From the NCBI GenBank assembly GCA_900770835.1, contig CAAGLQ010000023.1, positions 57,803-121,802 of the forward strand: 64,000 nt of DNA, read 5' to 3'. Below, piece by piece: positions 43,901 to 50,895 of the stretch (position 1 is its first letter; every line of letters starts with the position of its first letter). The DNA is from an uncultured Parabacteroides sp. GTDB taxonomy: Bacteria > Bacteroidota > Bacteroidia > Bacteroidales > Tannerellaceae. The position numbers and the translations under genes are program-made. The notes beneath the pieces were generated by a model. The model was not told the DNA's origin. It saw only the letters and a list, made by a program, of their open reading frames with translations, and did not search any database.

Positions 43901-44365
43901 CAGTCCTTGCCATTGAAAAAGTAAAAACGGATCCTCGTCCAGCAACAACGACATATGCACTACCACGGCTGCAATGTGCTTGCATACCGAAGCGGAGTGC
44001 GGACAATCACAGACAAAACCCAAAGCCCCACAATTACGAGGAAAGAGCACAAAACCCGTCTTAGAGAGAAACCGCTCCCAATAATCATCAAAGATACGCC
44101 GTTCCAACAAGTCCAAGAGCCGAGGCGTACTTAAGATATACTGCACAAGCCGATCCTTTTCAGCCGAGGTAAACTGAGGAACCTTAAACCGAACCGTGTA
44201 CACCTCAGAGCCATATACCTTGGCCACACCCTGCCCGTTCGCTATACGCAGATCACGGACGGCGCCACTGCGCTCATACTCACAGCCACGGCGAACCCTT
44301 ACCTGATCACTGGCTGTGTTCAGCATCTTGCGCCAACGGGAACCCCAACCCATCTGCTTGTTCAT
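40904..44365 (-). CDS. SNF2-family helicase with SWIM zinc finger
   Basis: The 1153-residue product has a SWIM zinc finger near residues 119-130 (CDCPHSASVCKH, CxCx6CxH) and a C-terminal SNF2 ATPase. Visible are Walker A LADDMGLGKT, DEAQ box VVVDEAQNIKN, an SGTPVENRL motif, and RIGQHKNVQVHRFITEGTFEERI near the end. SNF2 enzymes translocate on double-stranded DNA and strip or remodel proteins. The long middle (residues ~150-680) is probably a regulatory or target-binding part. It follows a 107-residue gene by 19 bp. Plasmid-borne SNF2/SWIM genes sometimes belong to defence or transfer functions; no partner nuclease is seen. Confidence 0.92.
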   Translation of the reverse strand: MNKQMGWGSRWRKMLNTASDQVRVRRGCEYERSGAVRDLRIANGQGVAKVYGSEVYTVRFKVPQFTSAEKDRLVQYILSTPRLLDLLERRIFDDYWERFLSKTGFVLFPRNCGALGFVCDCPHSASVCKHIAAVVVHMSLLLDEDPFLLFQWQGLDLLDVLSKAGMSTMAEVPLPELQRIEDLLQSTCEGSSLVPACDLRLDYDRIPDAGDALTALLPKQPIFITERDFRASYVNAMCNVHRFASMMLRNLEAGRPLRNRLCSPIPKEAEVRLGVDSSLRIGAYVLVDGEDSYYSASNFIYGLENIRPEEVAEYHPSVQWLWHAYVYVLHLAEKKMLQCQWVVLPEDCYGAIWEPSPLSPEVVALRDSFESSFPMGILYVRDKKSAVLDPGRWVFCVLLKLLMDPMNIGINHPIDRVFFHNVRVRAGKGQERIPLQIQAWLDHQRPSSGKYQPMVVVDECQYGFMFSIQLVDLDAPGAQPVELDAFMSDPAYTKDRLSVYGLLRSLMYISRAFINLIESRGKSVMVVQEDQMIDMLDHVFPLLQVIGFQVLLPKSIEHMLLPNVVAKMKQKGSSLEMLHLEDLLDFRVDVILDKHQVSLANFLKMVEKADGLIRYKGQYFRFDQALIERMQGLYEKQRNLSALDKLALAVDGDFEGIPVALSEEVNETIGRLSRIDSVMLPDGLQAVLRPYQVRGYEWLYKNAQCGLGSILADDMGLGKTLQVITFLLKVKEEQGGRFLVIAPTGLLTNWRYEVERFAPTLSVFVYYGDKRDLSGYEQDILLTSYATARLDRAELSKIDWEVVVVDEAQNIKNSKTAQAKAVMGFSAKCRIAMSGTPVENRLTELWSIMQFTNPGLLGSLTAFTKRFVTPIQKEGDVELSQRLKRMTAPFVMRRLKSDHSIISDLPDKVERNEYVSLVPEQAALYRSTLNKAMRVIEDFPEEGDHRTLFKRKGLVLQMILALKQICNHPSQYLKAKDADAKQSGKLSMLLDMVDHIVAADEKVLVFTQYREMGELLVQAITSRIGREPLFYHGGLSTTHREELVRRFQEVPEDRVFVVTLKAAGTGLNLTAASHVIHYDLWWNPAVESQATDRAYRIGQHKNVQVHRFITEGTFEERIDQMIAKKRSLAEMTVSTGEQWIGDLSNKELRALFS

Positions 44366-44384
44366 ATTAGCTACCTTTTCCTAG

Positions 44385-44708
44385 TTATAAAGCAGTCTCA
44401 TCCCCGCCAACCTCATTCGTGATCCAGCACGAATAATCCGAATCATACAAAAACTCACGCACACCCTCCTCTGTACGTAATGAAGAAAGCGCACCATCGT
44501 CAATCACGCTATGCGCCATGCGATGGAAATGGCATCGATCAGCCCTACCACGCATGCGAGCCAGCAACTCCGCCACCTTGTCCGAGGCCTCCACCGCCTT
44601 AGACTCACGACCCATATAATAAGCCACAGACAATAATTTGTCGAGCCCATCTTCCATACCTAAACACTCACGGCCTAAAGCCGCATGCACACGTTCTTTG
44701 ATAGTCAT
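44385..44708 (-). CDS. Small 107-residue protein upstream of the SNF2 gene
   Basis: The ATG at 44708 (MTIKERVHAALGRECLGMED) is chosen because the longer frame overlaps the promoter. The protein has amphipathic helices and a Cys/His pair (RCHFHRMAH), and ends EVGGDETAL. It lies 19 bp before the helicase and is co-transcribed with it, so it may be a small partner or regulator. No family recognised. Confidence 0.68.
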   Translation of the reverse strand: MTIKERVHAALGRECLGMEDGLDKLLSVAYYMGRESKAVEASDKVAELLARMRGRADRCHFHRMAHSVIDDGALSSLRTEEGVREFLYDSDYSCWITNEVGGDETAL

Positions 44709-44760
44709 ACATCTTTCCTTTCTTTTAATTCTAAAGATGAATACCTGAATTCTTACAATA

Positions 44761-44881
44761 CAAAGATACAAAAGCGAGAGCAACCGCCCAACAGCATCAC
44801 ACGCAACAAACCCGAAACCACCCCGTCTGACATGCTCCAAGTAAGAGATCACCCAATGAATCTCCATGCACACGCATGGAG
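44761..44881 (-). promoter_or_regulatory. Promoter module 23 (SNF2 operon)
   Basis: -7 box TATCTTTG at 44761-44768, box ACTTGGAG at 44835-44842 (74 bp), and a hairpin with 8 bp arms CTCCATGC 44862-44869 and GCATGGAG 44874-44881. The intervening 65 bp resemble those of module 24. Confidence 0.83.
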
Positions 44882-44929
44882 CTCGGAAGACAAGATAAAA
44901 CAGCCAAAACCAGCCTCACCCAACAACAG

Positions 44930-44968
44930 CGAAAAACTAAAGGAGCCAACCTGTCACAGGCAGACTCC
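44930..44968 (-). terminator. Terminator after the 45034-45951 gene
   Basis: Minus-strand GGAG..CCTG-TGA-CAGG..CTCC stem followed by a T-rich run (TTTAGTTTTT). Confidence 0.65.
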
Positions 44969-45033
44969 CTCTCATAATCATGAAGCATAACATTTAAAAA
45001 CACATATTCTAACCAAGTGAGTAATCAAACGTA

Positions 45034-45951
45034 TTAGTGGACAACTCTAAAGAAAAACTGGCGGATATACTCTCCTGCAGACCCAATAGGCCTCTTCGGA
45101 AAGTCAGCGAGACGCTGTGACAGCCTCTCATCCTTCACTACGAAAACGAGTCGTCCAACTATATTAGCATAGATGTTGAATCCCTTCAATCCTTTCAACT
45201 CCAACACCTGTTCCGATACAGAATAGCCAACATTGGCGATCCTGTCGAACTCCTCTTCCGAAATCAAATTCCGGTAATCGGGGACATGCCCCAAACAGTA
45301 GGCGATAAGCGAGAAGAGCTGTTTCAATGCGAGACGGGTATCCCGATCCCAGCCAAAACACGATTTATCTATTGTCGGTCGTAAAAGGCCATAGCATACG
45401 AGCCTACCGTTGAGCCTACCTTTCTCAAAATTCACATCACGAGCATCCAGCCGCATGGAGATCATCCGCTCGATATGGTTGACGGCCATCTCCTGCCAAG
45501 AGCGACCACCAGCGATATGAGCAAGCAGCTGAATAATCGGCTCAAAATCCGGGTAAAAACCATTCCAGACACCATTAGGGAAATAGGCATTCACGATGCC
45601 ATACCCATCCTCAGAGGCATGATGGTGTAAGTCCAGCCCATAACGGCGGTCAATCTCATCGAAGAACAGAAGTTCCATTCTCGTCGCCATCCGCCGCATC
45701 TTGTCCTCGATCTCCCGTAAAGCATCCTCGTAGGACCAGATAAGTGGGCTCAACGCCTCGGCTACAGGATCAGAGTGCAATCTATCATCCGAAGAAGTCT
45801 GCGCAACACAGTTCACAATATGCTCACGACGCCGCACAAGCATGTCGAAGCAACCGCAGAAAGAAGGGCGAGCCCAGTCGAGCCATCCCAACACAGGCTG
45901 CCAGCTATCATGCAACCCATACTTGCTATATTTACCTGCGATACTATCCAT
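45034..45951 (-). CDS. Unrecognised 305-residue protein, possible paralog of 38777-39637
   Basis: The ATG at 45951 (MDSIAGKYSKYGLH) is placed after the -7 box at 45977. The N-terminal third has Trp-rich segments (DSWQPVLGWLDWARPSFCG). The core has EDALREIEDKMRRMATRMELLFFDEID and GVWNGFYPDFEPI, the latter shared with the 38777-39637 product. C-terminus basic. Single-gene unit behind module 24. Function unknown. Confidence 0.68.
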   Translation of the reverse strand: MDSIAGKYSKYGLHDSWQPVLGWLDWARPSFCGCFDMLVRRREHIVNCVAQTSSDDRLHSDPVAEALSPLIWSYEDALREIEDKMRRMATRMELLFFDEIDRRYGLDLHHHASEDGYGIVNAYFPNGVWNGFYPDFEPIIQLLAHIAGGRSWQEMAVNHIERMISMRLDARDVNFEKGRLNGRLVCYGLLRPTIDKSCFGWDRDTRLALKQLFSLIAYCLGHVPDYRNLISEEEFDRIANVGYSVSEQVLELKGLKGFNIYANIVGRLVFVVKDERLSQRLADFPKRPIGSAGEYIRQFFFRVVH

Positions 45952-45976
45952 AAACCATTGATTATCTTTTGTATTA

Positions 45977-46094
45977 CAAAGATACAAAAGTGAGAACAAC
46001 CACCCAACAGCATCACGCGCAACAACCCAAAAACCACCTCAGTTCAACATGCTCCAAGATGGAATCACTCAATGAATCTACATGCAAATGCATG
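45977..46094 (-). promoter_or_regulatory. Promoter module 24 (45034-45951 gene)
   Basis: -7 box TATCTTTG at 45977-45984, box TCTTGGAG at 46052-46059 (75 bp), hairpin arms CATGC 46081-46085 with GCATG 46090-46094. Shares most of its length with module 23. This is the right-most module. Confidence 0.8.
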
Positions 46095-46753
46095 GAGCAG
46101 GGGACCACCCAAAACAACCAGAACCAGCCAAAATCCATTACGGCAAAACAAGCAACACCAAATGAATACAAAACAAACCAAAGGGATGCAGAGAAATAAC
46201 CTCTCGCCGTTTCACGATCCCTATCGTGAATAACAACGTTATTGTTTAGCTTAGGCAAACAAATGCAGGCGATAGGATAAAGACAGCAAAACAAAGCCGT
46301 TTCACGTAGCCATCGTGAATAACAACGTTATTGTTAGCCAAGCGAACAAATGCAGAAGCAAAGAAAAATGCGTAAGAACGAAAAAACAAAAGAGAAGACA
46401 ACGACCAAATGAGACGGTAAATAGTAAACCAAGACGTAATATCCTGCTAAAGCAATAAAAGACAGCAATCTAAAAAATATTTACAATAGCCACACCATTA
46501 CAGAAACCCAATCGAACAACCCACCAAACAAAAAGGCAGGCAGGAGTCAAAGCCCACGAAACGACAAACAGTCAAAAATTCGAAAAACAACAACACAAAA
46601 ACAACAGACAAAACCAAAAAGACCAACAACAGCCAAGTCACAAAAACCGCAAAAACGACACCACGAAAAAATTAGCGCAGCGATAAAACAAAACCATATA
46701 ATTATTCCTTAATAAAGAAATCCAAGAGAAATAAAACAAGGCCAAGCTGCAAC
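46095..46753. other. T-poor non-coding stretch with two direct repeats
   Basis: No credible gene. Two ~60 bp direct repeats (46206-46268 and 46296-46355) begin GCCGTTTCACG and end CAAATGCAG. Each holds a TTCACG..CGTGAA palindrome with a changed loop and a TAACAA/TTGTTA stem (imperfect in the first copy). From 46500 to 46680 the plus strand has only about eight T in 180 bases. Such skewed, weakly structured DNA beside palindromes is seen at oriT, single-strand origins and primosome sites; which applies here is open. Confidence 0.5.
46206..46355 (+). repeat. Two direct repeats with conserved hairpins
   Basis: Copies at 46206-46268 and 46296-46355 share GCCGTTTCACG, the AATAACAACGTTATTGTT segment and the CAAATGCAG end. 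The first-stem loop differs (CCCT against TAGCCAT) while its arms are kept. Confidence 0.75.
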
Positions 46754-46781
46754 AAAAAAGCCGACCTTCAGCAGGCCAGCT
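46754..46781 (-). terminator. Terminator after kptA
   Basis: Minus-strand AGC-GGCCT/AGG-CGGCT stem followed by six T, 41 bp past the kptA stop. Confidence 0.7.
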
Positions 46782-46821
46782 TTCTCAGTAATAATCATTG
46801 AAAAACACCAATAACAATAAC

Positions 46822-47349
46822 TCAAATAAAATCAGTCCTATTCAAAATGTATTTATGATCTACATAGTCAGTCAGCCATACCCCGTTCCGAGAGCGGTAA
46901 AACGGAATGCCATCCTCGGCCATTCGTTTACTATCAACAATCAGCACAACCGGTTCCCCATAACGGGCGCCTACGGTTTTGGCCACCGCCTCGCTTCCGG
47001 ACAGATGGACATATAGCCGCTTCATCTTCTTGATGCCGCTCTCCGCTATGACCTGGGCAACCGATCGTATCGTCCCATGAAACAACCGATCGGGTGGAGT
47101 TAGCTCCTCCAGTTCAACATCCACCTGAATTGTATGTCCTTGTCTAGCCCGAATCAAAGAACACGTCTCATCGAATTCATAGCGTCCTTTATCATCGGTC
47201 TTGACAATGGCACACAATAGCTCCATAGTAAACCCATGGCATGTAATCAAGTCCTCCACCTTCCGCCATCCATGGGGATCGAAGGCATATTGCGTATCAT
47301 GTCGTAGGAGATACGCCAGTCGTTTACCATATTTTCTTAGTCCAAACAT
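46822..47349 (-). CDS. kptA: RNA 2'-phosphotransferase (Tpt1/KptA family)
   Basis: The 175-residue product has the Tpt1 signatures: KRLAYLLRHD at the N-terminus, GWRKVEDL, RARQGHTI, FHGT and LYVHLSGS, which together form the NAD- and RNA-phosphate-binding site. The enzyme removes an internal 2'-phosphate from RNA by transfer to NAD+. In bacteria its natural substrate is unclear, though it can repair 2'-phosphorylated RNA made during ligation or damage. The start is ATG 47349; the longer frame reaches past the -7 box TATTTTTG at 47388. It has no ATTTGGAG module and lies divergent to recD2. Confidence 0.88.
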   Translation of the reverse strand: MFGLRKYGKRLAYLLRHDTQYAFDPHGWRKVEDLITCHGFTMELLCAIVKTDDKGRYEFDETCSLIRARQGHTIQVDVELEELTPPDRLFHGTIRSVAQVIAESGIKKMKRLYVHLSGSEAVAKTVGARYGEPVVLIVDSKRMAEDGIPFYRSRNGVWLTDYVDHKYILNRTDFI

Positions 47350-47387
47350 ACAATTGAAATAAAGCCTGTGAATAATCTGGCATAGGA

Positions 47388-47395
47388 CAAAAATA
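47388..47395 (-). promoter_or_regulatory. kptA -7 box
   Basis: TATTTTTG 39 bp upstream of the kptA ATG, without the ATTTGGAG box at 75 bp or the hairpin found on the left block. Confidence 0.5.
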
Positions 47396-47573
47396 CACAT
47401 ATACGAAAACAACACCTAAATTAGACCGGGGATAACGCGATTTTGAAAGCAACATTAACCAAACGTACGCCAAAAAGACTATTTTGCCCACCGCATAGGA
47501 TTTCTCCTGATGTACCAGCATTCAACGATCGACTTTAATTACTGAAAAACAGTCACTAAACATAATAATATAG

Positions 47574-47604
47574 TTGCGTAAATCAGGATTTATGACTATT
47601 TTTG
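47574..47604 (+). promoter_or_regulatory. recD2 promoter
   Basis: TTG at 47574-47576, 20 bp spacer, TATTTTTG at 47597-47604, then the ATG at 47629. This has both -33 and -7 elements, unlike the module promoters. Confidence 0.65.
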
Positions 47605-47628
47605 TATGATGGATCAAAAACTATTTCT

Positions 47629-49815
47629 ATGGAAAATCAGGCAATCAAAACATCGAGCGTACAAGGAACACCCGTTGAGCGCACAATCCTTGAGGGAGTC
47701 GTCACGAACATCCGTTTCCGGAACGAAGAAAACGGATATGTTGTCTTAACGATCGATACCGAGTCGATGATAGGTGATGCCTGTGTCGTCGGTACCCTGC
47801 CGGGCATTTATGTCGGAGCCAAGGGCCGTTATTTCGGGGAATGGAAAAAGGACCCCAAGTACGGCATGCAATTCAAGGCGGAACGATGGGAAGAGGTCAT
47901 GCCCGTAACTATCCAGGGCATTGAGAACAATCTTTCCAGCGGTTTGATTCGCGGCATCGGACCGGTGACAGCCCACCGGATCGTTACCACCTTTGGCCTA
48001 AGGACCCTAGAGATCATCGAGGCTAATCCCAAGGAGTTACTCAAGGTACCCGGTATCGGACAGGGCAAGCTATCCCAGTTATTGTCGAGTTGGGGTGAGT
48101 TCCTGCACATCAAGCGCTTGATGCTATTCCTTCAAGAGCATTCGGTAACACCCGGACTGGCGACAAAAATTTACAAAACCTACAAGGACGAGAGCATCGC
48201 CGTCCTGCAAGAAAACCCCTATGCCATCATCGAAGACATACGTGGTGTAGGATTCAAGACCGCGGACACCTTGGCCTTGAAGTTAGGCTATGAGCTAAAC
48301 GATCCCCGTCGTTGTGCCAGCGGCTTGTTTTTTACCCTAACGGAGTTGGCGAATAACGGACATGTCTTCGCCAAGGAGGAGCAACTGTTAAGCACCGCCT
48401 CCGAGTTACTGAAGATCGATCGACCCTCTTTGGCCATAGTGTTGTCCGAGCTTTTGGAAGATAGAAAGTTGATCAAGGATGAAGAGAATATCTACCACCC
48501 CATGTACTATTACTCAGAGCTTAACGTAGCCAACAGGATTATCGCCCTATCCGATACTTCGGAGAATGCGGATAATCCCATGACAGTGAATATAGATCAG
48601 TTGCAACAAGAAACAGGCATAAATTACGATCAAGTGCAAATCGAGGCGATCCAGACCGCTATGCGCTCCAAGGTCATGGTGCTGACAGGAGGTCCTGGTA
48701 CAGGCAAGACCACGACCACTCAAGGCATCATCATGGCCATGGAACTGGCCAAATTGAAGGTTGTGCTGACCGCCCCGACCGGTCGGGCCGCCAAGCGAAT
48801 GAGCGAGGCAACCCACCATGCAGCCTGTACGATCCACCGCTTGTTGGAGTTCACGCCCAGCGAGGGCTGCAAGCGTAACGAGGAGAATCCTTTGGAAGGA
48901 GACATACTCATCGTGGACGAATGTTCGATGATCGACCTGATGCTGATGAACCACCTGATCAAGGCCATTCCCTTGACGATGCGCCTGATCCTGATCGGGG
49001 ACATCGACCAATTACCCAGCATCGGGGCCGGTAACGTGCTACGGGATATGATCGCCAGCGAACGTATCCCCGTGGTCAGGCTCACCCGCATCTTCCGGCA
49101 GGCCCAATCCAGCCGGATCATCATGAGTGCCCACGCCATCAATCAGGGTCTGATGCCCAACCTGAGCAATGGCAAGGACACCGATTTCTATTTCATTCAG
49201 CAGGACGACAATCAGCGAGCAGCCGAGGAGATCGTGAAGCTCCTGACGCATCGCTTGCCGAAAAGCTTCCCATTCAAGCCAGAGCAAATACAGGTACTGT
49301 CACCCATGCGGAAAGGGATCATCGGTACGGAGAACCTAAACCAATTGTTGCAGCGGGCGCTCAATCCCACGAGACTCTGCCTACGTTTCGGTTTTGTGGA
49401 ATACCGTGCAGGGGATCGGGTGATGCAGATCCGCAATAACTATAAGAAAGAGGTCTATAACGGAGATTTCGGTTATATCCAGTCAGTGGATACAGAGGAG
49501 AACAAATTAACCGTAGCTTTTGAGAGCAAGAAGGTCGTCTATGAGCAAAGCGAGTTAGACGAGTTGCAACTAGCGTATGCCTGCACCATACACAAGTCGC
49601 AAGGATCAGAGTTCCCGGTCGTTATCATGCCGGTGAGCACTGCCCATTACATCATGCTACAGCGCAACCTGATCTACACGGGGCTAACCCGTGCCAAGAA
49701 ACTATGTATCCTGATTGGAACGACCCAAGCCCTTTCGGTCGCGGTCAAGAACAACACCGTACCCCTAAGAAACAGTCTTTTAAAGGAACGGATGATTGCA
49801 GCATCCTCCAACTAA
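47629..49815 (+). CDS. recD2: RecD2-type DNA helicase
   Basis: The 728-residue product has an N-terminal OB-like region (LEGVVTNIRFRNEENGYVVLTI), two helix-hairpin-helix signatures (GIGPVTAHRIV, VPGIGQGKLSQLL), Walker A TGGPGTGKTTTT, a VDECSM Walker B, GDIDQLPSIGAGNVLRDM (motif III) and a C-terminal ACTIHKSQGSEFPVV and YTGLTRAKK (motifs V and VI). RecD2 is a 5'-3' SF1B helicase acting in repair without RecBC. The start at ATG 47629 follows the promoter. It is the only long plus-strand gene of the backbone and converges on the 49822-50451 gene. Confidence 0.95.
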   Translation: MENQAIKTSSVQGTPVERTILEGVVTNIRFRNEENGYVVLTIDTESMIGDACVVGTLPGIYVGAKGRYFGEWKKDPKYGMQFKAERWEEVMPVTIQGIENNLSSGLIRGIGPVTAHRIVTTFGLRTLEIIEANPKELLKVPGIGQGKLSQLLSSWGEFLHIKRLMLFLQEHSVTPGLATKIYKTYKDESIAVLQENPYAIIEDIRGVGFKTADTLALKLGYELNDPRRCASGLFFTLTELANNGHVFAKEEQLLSTASELLKIDRPSLAIVLSELLEDRKLIKDEENIYHPMYYYSELNVANRIIALSDTSENADNPMTVNIDQLQQETGINYDQVQIEAIQTAMRSKVMVLTGGPGTGKTTTTQGIIMAMELAKLKVVLTAPTGRAAKRMSEATHHAACTIHRLLEFTPSEGCKRNEENPLEGDILIVDECSMIDLMLMNHLIKAIPLTMRLILIGDIDQLPSIGAGNVLRDMIASERIPVVRLTRIFRQAQSSRIIMSAHAINQGLMPNLSNGKDTDFYFIQQDDNQRAAEEIVKLLTHRLPKSFPFKPEQIQVLSPMRKGIIGTENLNQLLQRALNPTRLCLRFGFVEYRAGDRVMQIRNNYKKEVYNGDFGYIQSVDTEENKLTVAFESKKVVYEQSELDELQLAYACTIHKSQGSEFPVVIMPVSTAHYIMLQRNLIYTGLTRAKKLCILIGTTQALSVAVKNNTVPLRNSLLKERMIAASSN

Positions 49816-49821
49816 GCAGAT

Positions 49822-50451
49822 TCAAGGACAGTTTGGCCCTTTGAAATCCCACCACGTCACGTTATGCGGCACCGAGACCAGATAACGAGCGCTATCCTGT
49901 GTCAACCGTCTGGCCCCCCACAATGAAACATGATAGCTCCAGTATCCCAGCTCCACCACCTCGCCACTAGCGCCCGCAACAAAAGAAACCCGGTCTGAAG
50001 GCAAGGCAAGCAGCTGCGATTTATTCCCCCGGGACACCGCTATACGATAAACCACCTGTTCACCCAACTGTTGGCGAAGCCATACGATGGAGTCTGGACA
50101 GAGCGAGGTTACGCTAGCCGCTTGCAAACGTGTTTGCAATTTAAAAATCGTGTCGGCCGGTAGAGTAGGGGAGGAGGGGCGTGAAGCAACACCCTGATTA
50201 GGCAGATCGATACGTGCTGACCCATCTATCCGTGGCAAGTGCGCCTCCCCGTTTCTTTTCCCCAATCCAGCCTCGGCTTGCCGGAAAAATAGCCAAAGCA
50301 CGAAGCAGAAAAACATGGCAAACGAGCTACCCGCCAATGCTGAGCGGCAGGTACAGATCCAGCGGTTCTGAAAATCCTCGTTCTGTTTATCCAAATAATA
50401 ACCGTAAGCCGCAGCGAGGCCTAAAAGGATAGCGAATAAAAGAAAAACCAT
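49822..50451 (-). CDS. Two-span membrane protein, 209 residues
   Basis: The ATG at 50451 gives MVFLLFAILLGLAAAYGYYLD (span 1) and SSFAMFFCFVLWLFF (span 2, residues ~43-57), then a ~150-residue soluble part with Ser/Pro-rich linker and beta-like YRIAVSRGNKSQLLALPSDRVSFVAG. It is last in the run of membrane genes after 52107, its start 4 bp after its neighbour's stop. No family recognised. Confidence 0.7.
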   Translation of the reverse strand: MVFLLFAILLGLAAAYGYYLDKQNEDFQNRWICTCRSALAGSSFAMFFCFVLWLFFRQAEAGLGKRNGEAHLPRIDGSARIDLPNQGVASRPSSPTLPADTIFKLQTRLQAASVTSLCPDSIVWLRQQLGEQVVYRIAVSRGNKSQLLALPSDRVSFVAGASGEVVELGYWSYHVSLWGARRLTQDSARYLVSVPHNVTWWDFKGPNCP

Positions 50452-50455
50452 ATCG

Positions 50456-50821
50456 TTAAGGCATGCTCCAGAGTAAAACCAAAAAGAACCCACCGAGAAC
50501 CACCAGCATGAAATGATAGCTATTAGGCAACGGAAAAACCGTTCCTAATTCCTTTTTTGTCAATTGTGTTGGGTCTATCAAGCTTACGACAACAAGCAAA
50601 GAAACGATCACGTTAGTCAAGGTCGAGCTCCACAGATGGCTAAAAATGCTGGCCCACATTAACATACCCATACTCGTGATATAACAAATCCAGCTGATCG
50701 CCAGCTCATAGACAATCAACTTCTGCTGGATATGCACATAATGACCTTGATAGGCATGCGTGAAGCGATTGAGGCCCACGATAAGCAAAATAGTTGCGAT
50801 AAAAATCAAAATGGTAGCCAT
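50456..50821 (-). CDS. Four-span membrane protein, 121 residues
   Basis: Four hydrophobic stretches (TILIFIATILLIVGL, IVYELAISWICYITSMGMLMW, TLTNVIVSLLVVVSL, YHFMLVVLGGFFLVLLW) account for most of the protein, with a QGHYVHIQQK loop. No motif points to a transporter. It lies between two other membrane genes. Confidence 0.7.
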   Translation of the reverse strand: MATILIFIATILLIVGLNRFTHAYQGHYVHIQQKLIVYELAISWICYITSMGMLMWASIFSHLWSSTLTNVIVSLLVVVSLIDPTQLTKKELGTVFPLPNSYHFMLVVLGGFFLVLLWSMP

Positions 50822-50895
50822 GACTAATCTATTTTAACCACAATGACAAATGTACAATAAAATCCCAAACAACCCAGTATGGCCACGCCCAAACC

